Shown: one piece after another, positions 27,984-36,593 of the stretch
How positions within the stretch are numbered: the stretch's first letter is position 1
Layout of the letters: the number at the start of each line of letters is the position of its first letter
Assembly (NCBI RefSeq): GCF_001262075.1
Contig: NZ_CP012073.1
Coordinates: forward strand, 1,550,001-1,614,000
Source: Ottowia sp. oral taxon 894
Lineage (GTDB): Bacteria > Pseudomonadota > Gammaproteobacteria > Burkholderiales > Burkholderiaceae_C
Length of the DNA stretch: 64,000 nt
Direction of reading: 5' to 3'
Position numbers and translations under genes: made by a program
The notes under the pieces: model-generated
Seen by the model: only the letters and a program-made list of their open reading frames with translations
Told to the model about the DNA's origin: nothing
Database searches by the model: none

Positions 27984-29858
27984 ATGACTGCGAGTCGATT
28001 CGCCCTGCTGGGCGCGCCCAACTGTGGCAAGACGGTTTTGTTCAACGGCCTGACCGGCTCCAATGCCAAGGTGGCCAACTATGCCGGTGTGACGGTGGAC
28101 CGGCGCGAAGGCCGGTTTGTTGACGACCCGAACGTGGTGGTGATTGACCTGCCCGGCACTTACAGCCTGCGAGCAACCAGCCCTGATGAAAAGGTGGCGC
28201 GCGACGTGGTGCTGGGCAAGCTCGGGCAGCAGCCTGACGCCATTGTCTCCGTGGCCGACGCGACCAACCTACGCATGACGCTGCGCATGGTGCTGGAGGT
28301 GAAGACGCTGGGCTTGCCCATGGTGGTTTCGCTCAACTTGAGTGACGTGGCGCGCCATCGTGGCCTGAAGATTGACGCGGCCAAGCTTAGTGAACTGCTG
28401 GGTGTGCCTGTGCTGGAGACGGCGGCCATTGACAGCCGCAGCATGCGCGCCGTGCGCGAGGCGGTGGCCAGGCTGCCGCGCAAGACTGAAGGTGCCGCTC
28501 ATGCCCTCACGCTCGGAGAGGCGGAAAAACGGCTTGACGCGCTGGACAGCAACGCCCTTTATGCGCAGGTCGAAGACATCCTGCGCCAGGTGGTGCGCCA
28601 CGAACTCACCCTGCCCGCTTGGCACCGCCAGTTGGATGCAATCGTGATGCACCCGGTCTGGGGCATGCTGATTCTCATGCTGATCCTCATGCTGGTATTC
28701 CAGGCGGTTTACGCCTGGGCCGAGCCGGTGATGGGGATGATTGAAGATTCGTTCGCCTGGCTGGGCGATGTGATTACGGAGAACATGGATGAAGGCCCGC
28801 TAGCCAGTCTCATCAAAGACGGCATCCTGGCCGGCGTGGGCAGCGTGCTGGTGTTTCTGCCGCAAATCACGATCCTGTTTGCCTTCATCTTGCTGCTGGA
28901 AGACTCCGGTTATCTGCCGCGCGCGGCGCTGCTGCTGGACAACGCCATGTCGCGCAGCGGCCTGTCGGGCCGCGCCTTCATTCCGCTGCTGTCCAGCTTT
29001 GCCTGCGCCGTGCCTGCCGTGATGGCGGCGCGCACCATTCAAGACCCGCGCGAGCGCCTGGTCACCATCGCCATTGCGCCCATGCTCACCTGTTCGGCGC
29101 GGCTGCCCATTTACGCGCTCATCATCGCCGCCGTCATTCCTGACGAAACCGTGCTGGGCATCTTCAACCTGCAAGGCCTCACGCTCTTTGGCCTTTACCT
29201 GGCAGGCATTGTGTCAGCGGGTTTCACGGCCTGGGTGCTCAAGGTGCTGGCGCGCAAGCGCGGCCACGTGCAGCAGTTTCCGCTGCTGATGGAGCTGCCC
29301 ACCTTCCGCATGCCCAACTTCAAGCACATCCTCATCAGCCTGTGGGGCAAGGTCAAAGCCTTTTTGATGCGCGCGGGCACGGTGATTTTTGCCCTGAGCG
29401 TGGTGCTCTGGGCGCTGGTGAGCTTTCCCGGCGCGCCCGAAGGTGCCACGCAGCCGGCCATTGACTACAGCATCGCAGGCCATTTGGGTCATCTCATTCA
29501 GCCGTTTTTCGCGCCGCTGGGCTTTACCTGGCAGATGTGCATCGCCATGATTCCCGGCATTGCCGCGCGCGAAGTGGTTGTTTCGGCCCTGGGCACTGTC
29601 TATGCCATGACAGCCAGCTCCGAAGAAGCGCTGGAAACGGCCCTCATCCCCGTGGTGCACGACAACTGGGGTCTGCCCACCGCCTTTGCCTTTCTGGCCT
29701 GGTACATCTACGCGCCCATGTGTCTGGCCACGCTGGCCACCATCCGGCGCGAAACCAATTCGGCCCGCCACACTCTGATGATCACGGGCGGCCTGTTTGC
29801 CGCAGCCTACTTGTTCGCCCTCATCGTCTATCAGATTGCATCAAGGATTTTGGGATGA
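27984..29858 (+). CDS. feoB: Ferrous iron transporter FeoB
   Basis: A 624-aa membrane GTPase importing Fe2+. The G domain has G1 GAPNCGKT (about residue 10), G3 DLPGTYSL, and NLSD at the G4 position. Two Gate-type membrane halves follow, with AFIPLLSSFACAVPAVMAAR and MCIAMIPGIAAREVVVSALG. It is shorter than the 773-aa E. coli protein. GTG 27981 is an alternative start one codon upstream. The stop overlaps the next ORF (ATGA). Confidence 0.95.
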   Translation: MTASRFALLGAPNCGKTVLFNGLTGSNAKVANYAGVTVDRREGRFVDDPNVVVIDLPGTYSLRATSPDEKVARDVVLGKLGQQPDAIVSVADATNLRMTLRMVLEVKTLGLPMVVSLNLSDVARHRGLKIDAAKLSELLGVPVLETAAIDSRSMRAVREAVARLPRKTEGAAHALTLGEAEKRLDALDSNALYAQVEDILRQVVRHELTLPAWHRQLDAIVMHPVWGMLILMLILMLVFQAVYAWAEPVMGMIEDSFAWLGDVITENMDEGPLASLIKDGILAGVGSVLVFLPQITILFAFILLLEDSGYLPRAALLLDNAMSRSGLSGRAFIPLLSSFACAVPAVMAARTIQDPRERLVTIAIAPMLTCSARLPIYALIIAAVIPDETVLGIFNLQGLTLFGLYLAGIVSAGFTAWVLKVLARKRGHVQQFPLLMELPTFRMPNFKHILISLWGKVKAFLMRAGTVIFALSVVLWALVSFPGAPEGATQPAIDYSIAGHLGHLIQPFFAPLGFTWQMCIAMIPGIAAREVVVSALGTVYAMTASSEEALETALIPVVHDNWGLPTAFAFLAWYIYAPMCLATLATIRRETNSARHTLMITGGLFAAAYLFALIVYQIASRILG

Positions 29859-30016
29859 CACAGCAAATCATCGTCGGCCTCATCGTCGCCGCCTGTTTTA
29901 TCTACATGCTGCGCAAATTCGTTTTTCGCAAGAAAACCGCTGGCGGCGCCTCAGGCTCTGCTTGCAGCAAGTGCAACGGTTGCAGTGAAGGCAGCAAGGG
30001 CGGCGGCTGCCATTGA
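29855..30016 (+). CDS. FeoB-associated Cys-rich membrane protein
   Basis: A 53-aa protein: one N-terminal membrane helix (IIVGLIVAACFIYMLRKFVF), a basic patch, then a Cys-rich tail, CSKCNGCSEGSKGGGCH. It overlaps the feoB stop by 4 bp. This matches the short FeoB-associated Cys-rich proteins often found third in feo operons. Its role is unproven; the Cys cluster could handle iron. Confidence 0.85.
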   Translation: MTQQIIVGLIVAACFIYMLRKFVFRKKTAGGASGSACSKCNGCSEGSKGGGCH

Positions 30017-30139
30017 AGCCACGCCCGGCGCGAGGCAGGGCGCGACTGGGCAATGGAAGCGGGAATTCCGGATCGCCCTGCCTGTCAAGCTGCCTAAAAG
30101 GCTGTTCGCAAGAGACAAAAAACGGACGAGCTTTTTGGC

Positions 30140-30245
30140 GGCGGCTAGACGCAAACCGCAAACGGGCTGGCTGGTGGTTGAACGGTTGCGGCGCCATAGA
30201 CCGACGGGGTCGCTTTTTGCGCTCGCAGCCGGACATTGAATGAAG
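30140..30245. repeat. GC-rich module next to repeat copy 6
   Basis: Resembles the interior of the 351-bp element at 19.05-19.15 kb: GCAAACCGCAAACGGG, CGGTTGCGGCGCC, GTCGCTTTTTGCGC and CGGACATTGAAT occur in the same order. No ORF. Confidence 0.6.
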
Positions 30246-30247
30246 CT

Positions 30248-30332
30248 GTTGCTCATTTATCCATAGCATGATGTCCGAGTGGACACTGGGCAAAACGGCG
30301 TTTTGCTTCTATTCAGTTCGCTTCTTTTTTGA
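30248..30332 (-). repeat. Dispersed ~90-bp intergenic repeat, copy 6 (reverse)
   Basis: TTGCTCATTTATCCATAGC, ATGATGTCCGAGTGGA, ending TTCGCTTCTTTTTTGAGG. With copy 7 it forms an inverted pair in the 740-bp gap between feo and miaB. Confidence 0.8.
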
Positions 30333-30384
30333 GGGGTTGCCAGAGACTGCTGCGGAGGTCGAAGGGGTGCATCTGGGGGCGGCA

Positions 30385-30480
30385 AGACGCAAATCGCAGA
30401 CGGGTCTTGCGGCTCAAGAGAATTTGCAACGCCCCAGAGCCGCTCGAGGCCGCATTTTTCGCTCCACGGACAGACTCCAA
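30385..30480. repeat. GC-rich module next to repeat copy 7
   Basis: Second local copy of the module: GCAAATCGCAGACGGG, TTGCAACGCC, GAGGCCGCATTTTTCGCTC and CGGACAGACTC. Same orientation as the one at 30140. Confidence 0.55.
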
Positions 30481-30488
30481 TCTGGCTC

Positions 30489-30575
30489 TTAAAGCAGGAG
30501 CGAATTCAAAAGGGTGCAAAGGCCGCTTTGCGCACTGTTTATCAAGGCCTATTGCTATGGTTTCAGAAGCGAAAT
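30489..30575 (+). repeat. Dispersed ~90-bp intergenic repeat, copy 7 (forward)
   Basis: AGCAGGAGCGAATTCAAAAGG to GCTATGGTTTCAGAAGCGAAAT. Divergent copy; the central block is degraded. The remaining gap to miaB (30576-30756) shows nothing recognisable. Confidence 0.75.
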
Positions 30576-30756
30576 TGAGCCGTTCCCCTGTCTTGCGCGC
30601 ATGAGGCCGCGCCTATTTACATCTGCACTTTTTTCTTGCGGGCTGCTGAGGTGCGCGCCCTGAAAAGGCCGGGGCGCCGGACTGACACTCGCGGCGCACT
30701 TTCCACTGCGCCCTGCTGAGCCGCAGGGCCGCGCTCTGCCTTCGGCCAGCCGTTCT

Positions 30757-32085
30757 TCAGATCAGCGCGCCGCGCAGGGAGTGCGGCATGGCTTCGGTGA
30801 TGCGCACGTCAATCATCTGGCCAATGAGGCGCGCGGGCTGCTCGCCGCCGCTGAAATTGACGGCGCGGTTGCATTCGGTGCGGCCCATGAGTTCCTGCGG
30901 ATTCTTGCGCGAGGGGCCTTCCACCAGGATGCGCTGCACGGTGCCCACGCGGCTGGCGCTGATGGCGCGCTCGCTTTGCTCCAGCGCGGCCTGCACGCGC
31001 TGCAAGCGGCGCAGCTTGACGTCGTGCGGGGTGTCGTCTTGCAAATTGGCGGCGGGCGTGCCGGGGCGGGGGCTGAAGATGAAGCTGAAGGAGTTGTCGT
31101 AGCCCACATCGTCGATGAGCTTCATCATCTTGTCGAAATCGGCGTCGGTTTCGCCCGGAAAGCCCACGATGAAGTCGCTGGAGAGGCTGATTTGCGGGCG
31201 CACGGCGCGCAGGCGGCGGATGATGCTTTTGTATTCCATGGCGGTGTAGCCGCGCTTCATGGCCATGAGGATGCGGTCGGAGCCGTGCTGCACGGGCAGG
31301 TGCAGGTGGCTGGCGAGCTTGGGCACCTTGCCGTAAACGTCAATCAGGCGCTGGGTGAATTCGTTGGGGTGGCTGGTGGTGTAGCGGATGCGTTCGATGC
31401 CCGGTATTTCGGCCACGTATTCGATGAGCAGGGCGAAGTCGGCGGTTTCGCCGCTGCCGCCCATCGGGCCGCGATAGGCGTTCACGTTCTGGCCCAGCAG
31501 CGTCACTTCCTTCACGCCTTGCGCGGCCAGGCCGGCGATTTCGGTGAGCACGTCGTCAAACGGGCGGCTGAATTCTTCGCCGCGCGTGTAGGGCACGACG
31601 CAGTAGCTGCAATATTTGGAGCAGCCTTCCATGATGGAGACAAAGGCCGTGGCCCCTTCCACGCGGGCGGGCGGCAGGTGGTCGAATTTTTCGATTTCGG
31701 GAAAGCGGATGTCCACCTGCGGCGCGTTCTGGCGGCGGCGCTCGGCCAGCAAATCGGGCAGGCGGTGCAGGGTTTGCGGACCGAAGACAACATCGACATA
31801 CGGCGCGCGCTCGATGATGGCCTCGCCCTCCTGGCTGGCCACGCAGCCGCCCACGCCGATGAGCGTGCCTTTGTCCTTGAGGTGCTTGATGCGGCCCAGG
31901 TCAGAGAAGACTTTTTCCTGCGCCTTCTCGCGCACGGAGCAGGTGTTGAAGATGACCAGGTCGGCCTGCTCCGGGTCGTCGGTGGACTCGTAGCCTTCGG
32001 CGGCGGCCAGCACGTCAGCCATCTTGGCCGAGTCGTATTCGTTCATCTGGCAGCCAAAGGTCTTGATGAAGACTTTGCGGGACAT
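30757..32085 (-). CDS. miaB: tRNA-2-methylthio-N6-dimethylallyladenosine synthase MiaB
   Basis: A 442-aa radical-SAM methylthiotransferase acting on i6A37 of tRNA. The N-terminal UPF0004 domain has Cys in [16 protein letters not shown] and GGCVASQ. The radical-SAM cluster is CSKYCSYC (about residues 150-157), and a C-terminal TRAM domain ends the protein. The ATG at 32083-32085 gives the canonical [13 protein letters not shown]; the longer frame begins inside repeat copy 8. Confidence 0.97.
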   Translation of the reverse strand: MSRKVFIKTFGCQMNEYDSAKMADVLAAAEGYESTDDPEQADLVIFNTCSVREKAQEKVFSDLGRIKHLKDKGTLIGVGGCVASQEGEAIIERAPYVDVVFGPQTLHRLPDLLAERRRQNAPQVDIRFPEIEKFDHLPPARVEGATAFVSIMEGCSKYCSYCVVPYTRGEEFSRPFDDVLTEIAGLAAQGVKEVTLLGQNVNAYRGPMGGSGETADFALLIEYVAEIPGIERIRYTTSHPNEFTQRLIDVYGKVPKLASHLHLPVQHGSDRILMAMKRGYTAMEYKSIIRRLRAVRPQISLSSDFIVGFPGETDADFDKMMKLIDDVGYDNSFSFIFSPRPGTPAANLQDDTPHDVKLRRLQRVQAALEQSERAISASRVGTVQRILVEGPSRKNPQELMGRTECNRAVNFSGGEQPARLIGQMIDVRITEAMPHSLRGALI

Positions 32086-32135
32086 GGCGAAAGTTTTCGT
32101 GGGAAGTTTGATGGAAGCGGGCAGCGACAGCTTCT

Positions 32136-32220
32136 GGAAAAGGAGCAAATTCAAGGCATCTGAAAACACCGCCTGCGCCCATGCAGTATGGACGTCATGC
32201 TATGAAACAAGGAGCGGAAC
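32136..32220 (+). repeat. Dispersed ~90-bp intergenic repeat, copy 8 (forward)
   Basis: AAGGAGCAAATTCAAGG, ATGGACGTCATGCTATG and AACAAGGAGCGGAA, between the miaB start and the preceding exported-protein gene. Confidence 0.85.
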
Positions 32221-32269
32221 CTGGTTCAAGGCGGCGCTTCGCGTGCGTCTGCCCGTTCACGGCTCGCGT

Positions 32270-32686
32270 TCAGTTGCCGCGATACGGGTTGCGCTCCGTG
32301 TCGTTGAAGGGGCGCGGGCGAATCAGGCGGGACTGGTTGATCTCGCTGATTTCCTCGGCCGTGAGAATCCAGATTTCACGCAGTTCGCCGCTGGGGCCCA
32401 GCGCGTAATTGACCATGTGCGTCTGTCCGGTGAGCGCGCCGGAGAGCATCACGCGGTTGGTTTCGCTGCGGATGCGTGTGCCTGCCGCCAAAAGCATGGG
32501 CTTGCCGTCCAGCGTGATGTGAGGCGGCTCGCCAAAGGCGATGACGCCGTGTTCCACGCCAGCCGGGAAAAAGCGCCGCACCTGCTGGGCCTGCACCTGT
32601 TGCGCTTGCGCGCTGCCTGCCAGCGCACACAGCGTAAGGCCGCAGGCAGCCAGGGCGGATGCAAGTGCGGGGCGAATGGGTTTCAT
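32270..32686 (-). CDS. Exported hypothetical protein
   Basis: A 138-aa protein with a signal peptide ending near SAQAQ (about residue 27). A mature domain of about 110 residues follows, including AFGEPPHITLDGKPMLLAAG and GALTGQTHMVNYALGPSGELREIW. AGGGAG lies 6 nt before ATG 32684-32686. I do not recognise the domain, though similar short exported proteins occur in other Burkholderiales. It lies upstream of miaB on the same strand with a repeat between. Confidence 0.75.
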   Translation of the reverse strand: MKPIRPALASALAACGLTLCALAGSAQAQQVQAQQVRRFFPAGVEHGVIAFGEPPHITLDGKPMLLAAGTRIRSETNRVMLSGALTGQTHMVNYALGPSGELREIWILTAEEISEINQSRLIRPRPFNDTERNPYRGN

Positions 32687-32745
32687 GATGGCTCCCTGAA
32701 AGCGAGAAAGCAAATGAGAAAGCGACTGCGCCGGGCCCGCGCCAG

Positions 32746-32784
32746 GCAGAAAAAAAGGCACTGGGCGAATCAGCCCGGTGCCTT
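32746..32784 (-). terminator. Rho-independent terminator of the tRNA transcript
   Basis: GGCAC-T-GGGC (32757-32766) pairs with GCCC-G-GTGCC (32773-32782). On the minus strand it is followed by a run of seven T, 50 bp downstream of the tRNA. Confidence 0.85.
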
Positions 32785-32836
32785 GATGCTGCGCTGCGCG
32801 AAACGGGCGCTTGCGAAGGTTTTTTGAAAGGAAGTC

Positions 32837-32913
32837 TGGTGGCGCTTCACGGACTCGAACCGCGGACCTGTGGATTATGATTCCATCGCTCTAACCGACT
32901 GAGCTAAAGCGCC
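32837..32913 (-). tRNA. tRNA with CAT anticodon (tRNA-Met; Ile2 not excluded)
   Basis: A 77-nt cloverleaf including an encoded CCA. Acceptor GGCGCTT pairs with AAGCGCC, the D-arm is GCTC...GAGC, the anticodon loop is ATCATAA with CAT at 32877-32879, and the T-loop is GGTTCGAGTCC. Position 27-43 is an A-C mismatch. CAT reads AUG by default, but a lysidine-modified tRNA-Ile2 has the same gene anticodon. It lies 17 bp after the enoyl-CoA hydratase stop and could be co-transcribed. Confidence 0.95.
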
Positions 32914-32929
32914 AAAGGTGCGAATTGTA

Positions 32930-33712
32930 TCACCGGTTGGTAAACTGCGCGGGGCGCTTGTTCAAGAAAGCGTCCATGCCTTCTTTCTGGTCTGCCGTGG
33001 CAAACAGGGCGTTGAACAGGCGCCGCTCGTGCATCACGCCATCGCTCAAGGCGCTTTCAAAGGCGCGGTTCACGCATTCCTTGGCGGCCATCACGGCCAC
33101 CTGGCCAAAGCTGCAAATGGCCTCGGCGGCCTTCAGCGCCTCGCCCATCAAATCTTGCACGGGCACGACGCGGCTGACCAGGCCGGCGCGCTCGGCTTCC
33201 TGCGCGTCCATCATGCGGCCCGTGAGGATCATGTCCATGGCCTTGGCCTTGCCCACGGCGCGGGGCAGGCGCTGCGTGCCGCCTGCGCCGGGGATGATGC
33301 CCAGCTTGATTTCAGGCTGGCCGAATTTGGCGTTGTCGGCGGCAATGATGAAGTCGCACATCATCGCCAGCTCGCAGCCGCCGCCCAGCGCAAAGCCGCT
33401 GACGGCGGCAATCACGGGCTTGCGAATGCTGCGGATGGTTTCCCAGTTGCGGGTGATGAAGTTGCCCTTGTAGGCATCAACGAAGCTCAGCTTCTGCATG
33501 GCCGCAATGTCCGCGCCAGCGGCAAAGGCGCGCTCGCTGCCGGTGAGGATGATGCAGCCCACTTTGTCATCGGCGTCAAACGCCTTGAGCGCCAGCCCCA
33601 GCTCGTCCATCAGCTGGTCATTGAGCGCGTTGAGCTGCTGCGGGCGGTTGAGGGTGATGACGCCAATGCGCTCATTGCTTTCGGTGCAGGTCTGAATCAG
33701 TTCATAAGACAT
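32930..33712 (-). CDS. Enoyl-CoA hydratase
   Basis: A 260-aa crotonase-fold enzyme hydrating trans-2-enoyl-CoA in fatty-acid beta-oxidation. Both catalytic Glu are present, in [11 protein letters not shown] and in [20 protein letters not shown]. The oxyanion-hole region is [11 protein letters not shown]. It looks like the classical short-chain (ECHS1/FadB1) type. No other beta-oxidation gene is adjacent. Confidence 0.93.
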   Translation of the reverse strand: MSYELIQTCTESNERIGVITLNRPQQLNALNDQLMDELGLALKAFDADDKVGCIILTGSERAFAAGADIAAMQKLSFVDAYKGNFITRNWETIRSIRKPVIAAVSGFALGGGCELAMMCDFIIAADNAKFGQPEIKLGIIPGAGGTQRLPRAVGKAKAMDMILTGRMMDAQEAERAGLVSRVVPVQDLMGEALKAAEAICSFGQVAVMAAKECVNRAFESALSDGVMHERRLFNALFATADQKEGMDAFLNKRPAQFTNR

Positions 33713-33874
33713 GGTTTGTTGTCCCTATGCAGGGGTCTGGTTGATAACGGGCGCGCACTATAGCCCCGGCATGCGGCATCGGGCCTTCTTTGCCTGCTCA
33801 TGCTTGCGGGCGCAAGGGTGCAAGAGCGCACAATGCGCATTCGCTTCTTTTTGCTTGCACGGAAAGGATTTGCC

Positions 33875-34513
33875 ATGAGATTCACCGCCTTGCTTGCCGC
33901 CGGCGCTGCCGCGCTCTTGCTGACCGCCTGCGCTGGCGTGCGCCAGATTGACGCTGATGTGGAATCAGCCGCCGTTGCAGCGCCCGCTGTATCGGCTGGC
34001 GCTGCCGCCCTGGCGGGCGCGCACTACCGCTTTGAGCAGCTGCCATTGCAGGCGGGCCAGCCGGGCACGGCGCGCGTGCAGGCGCTGGCGCAGGCCGCGC
34101 TGACGCGCGCCGGACTGGTGCGCGATGACGCAGCCGCCCGCATCACCGTGCAGGCCAGCGCGCACGTCACGCCGCAGTGGGTCAATCCCTGGGGCGATCC
34201 TTATTACGGCTGGGATGACGGCTGGGGCTTTTGGCCGGGGCGCTTTTATTTCGGCCTGGGCACGGGCAGCTTCTATGGCGGCGCGTGGATGTGGGACACC
34301 CCCACGCGCTACTACGCCAGCCGCGTGAGCCTGATCATGCGCGACGCCCGCAGCGGCCAGGTGCTGTATGAAACCCGCGCCCAGCACGATGGCGCGCGCG
34401 GCGCATCCGACACCGTGCTGCAAGCGCTGTTTGATGCCGCGCTGCAAGGCTTTCCCACCCCGCCCGCAGGCTGGCGGCGCGTGGTCATTCCGCTGGGCGA
34501 GGCCAGCCGCTGA
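33875..34513 (+). CDS. DUF4136-like lipoprotein
   Basis: A 212-aa lipoprotein: signal peptide MRFTALLAAGAAALLLTAC with lipobox LTAC at Cys19. The mature domain has an aromatic/Gly-rich loop (WGDPYYGWDDGWGFWPG, about residues 108-124) and a C-terminal RVSLIMRDARSGQVLYETRA strand pattern. This fits DUF4136, of unknown role. GGAAAGGA precedes ATG 33875. It begins a short rightward run with the phosphatase. Confidence 0.82.
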   Translation: MRFTALLAAGAAALLLTACAGVRQIDADVESAAVAAPAVSAGAAALAGAHYRFEQLPLQAGQPGTARVQALAQAALTRAGLVRDDAAARITVQASAHVTPQWVNPWGDPYYGWDDGWGFWPGRFYFGLGTGSFYGGAWMWDTPTRYYASRVSLIMRDARSGQVLYETRAQHDGARGASDTVLQALFDAALQGFPTPPAGWRRVVIPLGEASR

Positions 34514-34548
34514 CGCGCGCGCCAGCGCTCCGCCCCATCTGACGCCCC

Positions 34549-35190
34549 ATGCAGGCCACGCGCATCATCGCCATCCGCCACGGCGAAACCGACTGGAACC
34601 GCGCCAGCCGCATGCAGGGCCATCTGGATGTGCCCCTGAACGCGCACGGCCAGTGGCAGGCGCGGCAAACCGCCCGCGCGCTGGCGGGCGAGAGCGTGGC
34701 CGCCGTCTATAGCAGCGATTTGCAGCGCGCCAGCGCCACCGCGCGCGCCATTGCCCAGGCTTGCGGCGCGCCGCTCGTGCTGGAGCCAGGCTTGCGCGAA
34801 CGCAACCTGGGGCGCTTTCAGGGCTGGACTTTCGAGCAAGTGCAGGCGCAGTTTCCCGAAGAAGCCGCGCGCTGGCGCGGGCGCGACATCACCTACGCCC
34901 CTGAAGGCGGCGAAACGCTGACGGACATCCAGCGCCGCATCCTTTCCACCGCCGCCCGTCTGGCCCAAAGGCACGCAGGCGGGCAAATCGTCCTCGTGGG
35001 CCACGGCGGCATGCTCGACATGCTCTACCGCCATGCCATGCGCCTGCCCCTGCAAGAGCCGCGCAGCTGGCCGCTGGCCAATGCCGCCATCAACCGCCTG
35101 CTTTACACGCCCGAGGGCCTGACCCTCATCGCCTGGGCCGATACTTTCCACTTTGACCAACAGGAACCGCTTGATGAACGCAGCCAGTAA
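34549..35190 (+). CDS. Histidine phosphatase (phosphoglycerate-mutase-like)
   Basis: A 213-aa branch-1 histidine phosphatase. The nucleophile His is in IRHGETDWN (residues 8-16), the Arg/Glu motifs in YSSDLQRASATA and RERNLGRFQGW, and the second His in VGHGGMLDML. This resembles GpmB/CobC-type broad phosphatases rather than glycolytic GpmA. Its 3' end overlaps the next gene by 17 bp. Confidence 0.88.
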   Translation: MQATRIIAIRHGETDWNRASRMQGHLDVPLNAHGQWQARQTARALAGESVAAVYSSDLQRASATARAIAQACGAPLVLEPGLRERNLGRFQGWTFEQVQAQFPEEAARWRGRDITYAPEGGETLTDIQRRILSTAARLAQRHAGGQIVLVGHGGMLDMLYRHAMRLPLQEPRSWPLANAAINRLLYTPEGLTLIAWADTFHFDQQEPLDERSQ

Positions 35191-36340
35191 TCACCAAAGC
35201 CGCTTTGCCGCCCTGCAAGGCCAGAAGCCCGACGCCATTGACACCCCCGCCCTCGTGCTGGATGCCGAAGCCGTCAATCGCAACATGCAGCGCATGGCTG
35301 AATTCGCGGCCAAGCACCAAATCAAGCTGCGCCCGCACGCCAAGCTGCACAAAAGCGCCGATATCGCGCGGCTGCAAATGCAGGCGGGCGCCGTCGGCGT
35401 GTGCGTGCAAACCGCGGGCGAAGGCGAGGCGCTGGCCGCAGGCGGCGTCAATGACATCTTCATCAGCAACGAAATCGTCTCCCCCGCCAAGCTGCGCCGC
35501 GTGGCTGGCCTGGCGCAGCTGCTCAAAAACCGCAGCGGCAAGCTCGCCATTGCCGTGGACAGCGACGAAGGCATTGACCGCCTTGCCCTGGCCATGCAAA
35601 CCACCAGCGCCGCCATTGACGTGTTCATTGAAATCGACGTCGGCCAGGGCCGCTGCGGCGTTGCGCCCGGCCCTGCCGCCGTCGCCCTGGTCCAGCGCCT
35701 GCAAGGCAGCGCCCGCCTGCGCTACGCGGGCCTGCACGCTTACCACGGCGGCGCGCAGCACCTGCGCACCGTGGCCGAGCGCCGCAACGCGATCGGCCAG
35801 GCTGCCTTGCGCGTGGCCGCCACGCGCGACGCGCTGGCCCAGGCCAATCTGGCGCCCGCCATCATCACCGGCGGCGGCACCGGCACCTTCGGCCTTGAAG
35901 CGGCCAGCGGCCTGTGGAACGAGCTGCAACCCGGCAGCTTCCTGTTCATGGACGCCGACTACGCCCGCAACGAACGCGACAACGCCCAGCCTGCCTTCGA
36001 GCAGGCCCTTTTCGTCAAATCGCAAGTCATCAGCGTGCAGGACGGGCACGCCGTCTGCGACGCAGGCTGCAAGAGCATTGCGCTCGACAGCGGCCCGCCC
36101 CTCGTGCATGCCCTGCCTGGTCAGCCCGCCCTCATCTACGCCAGCGGCGGCGACGAACACGGCATCCTGCGCCCCGCCACGGCTGGCGGCCCCCTGCCCG
36201 CCGTGGGCGACACCGTCTGGCTCATTCCCAGCCACTGCGATCCCACCGTGAACCTGCACGACGCCATGATTGCCGTGCAAGGCGGCCTGGCCGCAGGCGC
36301 CGTCTCCGCCGTGGTGCGCGTGGACGCGCGCGGGGCCTGA
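35174..36340 (+). CDS. DSD1-family PLP enzyme (D-threonine aldolase / D-serine dehydratase-like)
   Basis: A 388-aa fold-III PLP enzyme. The PLP Lys is in LRPHAKLHKS (about residues 54-63). The metal-site motif is PSHCDPTVNLHD near the C-terminus, where D-threonine aldolases bind Mn2+ or other divalent metal. It begins ...DAIDTPALVLDAEAVNRNM. ATG 35174 has AGGA 10 nt upstream and overlaps the phosphatase. The stop TGA (36338-36340) is directly joined to GAACCTGTTT, resembling the end of the 351-bp element. Reaction inferred: cleavage of D-beta-hydroxy-amino acids. Confidence 0.85.
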   Translation: MNAASNHQSRFAALQGQKPDAIDTPALVLDAEAVNRNMQRMAEFAAKHQIKLRPHAKLHKSADIARLQMQAGAVGVCVQTAGEGEALAAGGVNDIFISNEIVSPAKLRRVAGLAQLLKNRSGKLAIAVDSDEGIDRLALAMQTTSAAIDVFIEIDVGQGRCGVAPGPAAVALVQRLQGSARLRYAGLHAYHGGAQHLRTVAERRNAIGQAALRVAATRDALAQANLAPAIITGGGTGTFGLEAASGLWNELQPGSFLFMDADYARNERDNAQPAFEQALFVKSQVISVQDGHAVCDAGCKSIALDSGPPLVHALPGQPALIYASGGDEHGILRPATAGGPLPAVGDTVWLIPSHCDPTVNLHDAMIAVQGGLAAGAVSAVVRVDARGA

Positions 36341-36411
36341 GAACCTGTTTGGCAAACGGGTTTTAAGTTCCAGGCCGCGCGCCGCAAGCTTGGCGCGGCG
36401 GGCCAGAAGGC

Positions 36412-36501
36412 ATCAGAAACAGGAGCAAATATAAAGGGGGCAAAATGCCTTCTGGCGCAGTTTCTTCTAGGACATCACGCTACGAATAAAGGAGCGGAAT
36501 A
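36412..36501 (+). repeat. Dispersed ~90-bp intergenic repeat, copy 9 (forward)
   Basis: AACAGGAGCAAATATAAAGG, TTCTAGGACATCACGCTACG and AATAAAGGAGCGGAAT, between convergent genes. GAACCTGTTT lies 71 bp to its left at 36341. Confidence 0.9.
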
Positions 36502-36593
36502 AAGGGGCGGAATAGGCCGCTTGGCTGCGGCTTTCGCCCTGCCTGTCCTGATTCGTCTTGCGCGCTTTCGCGGGCCAGCGCGCGGGCAGGCGC

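Noticed and set aside
32837-32913. Assigning the CAT tRNA to isoleucine (Ile2)
   Set aside because: Cannot be decided from sequence alone; left as Met by default with the alternative stated.
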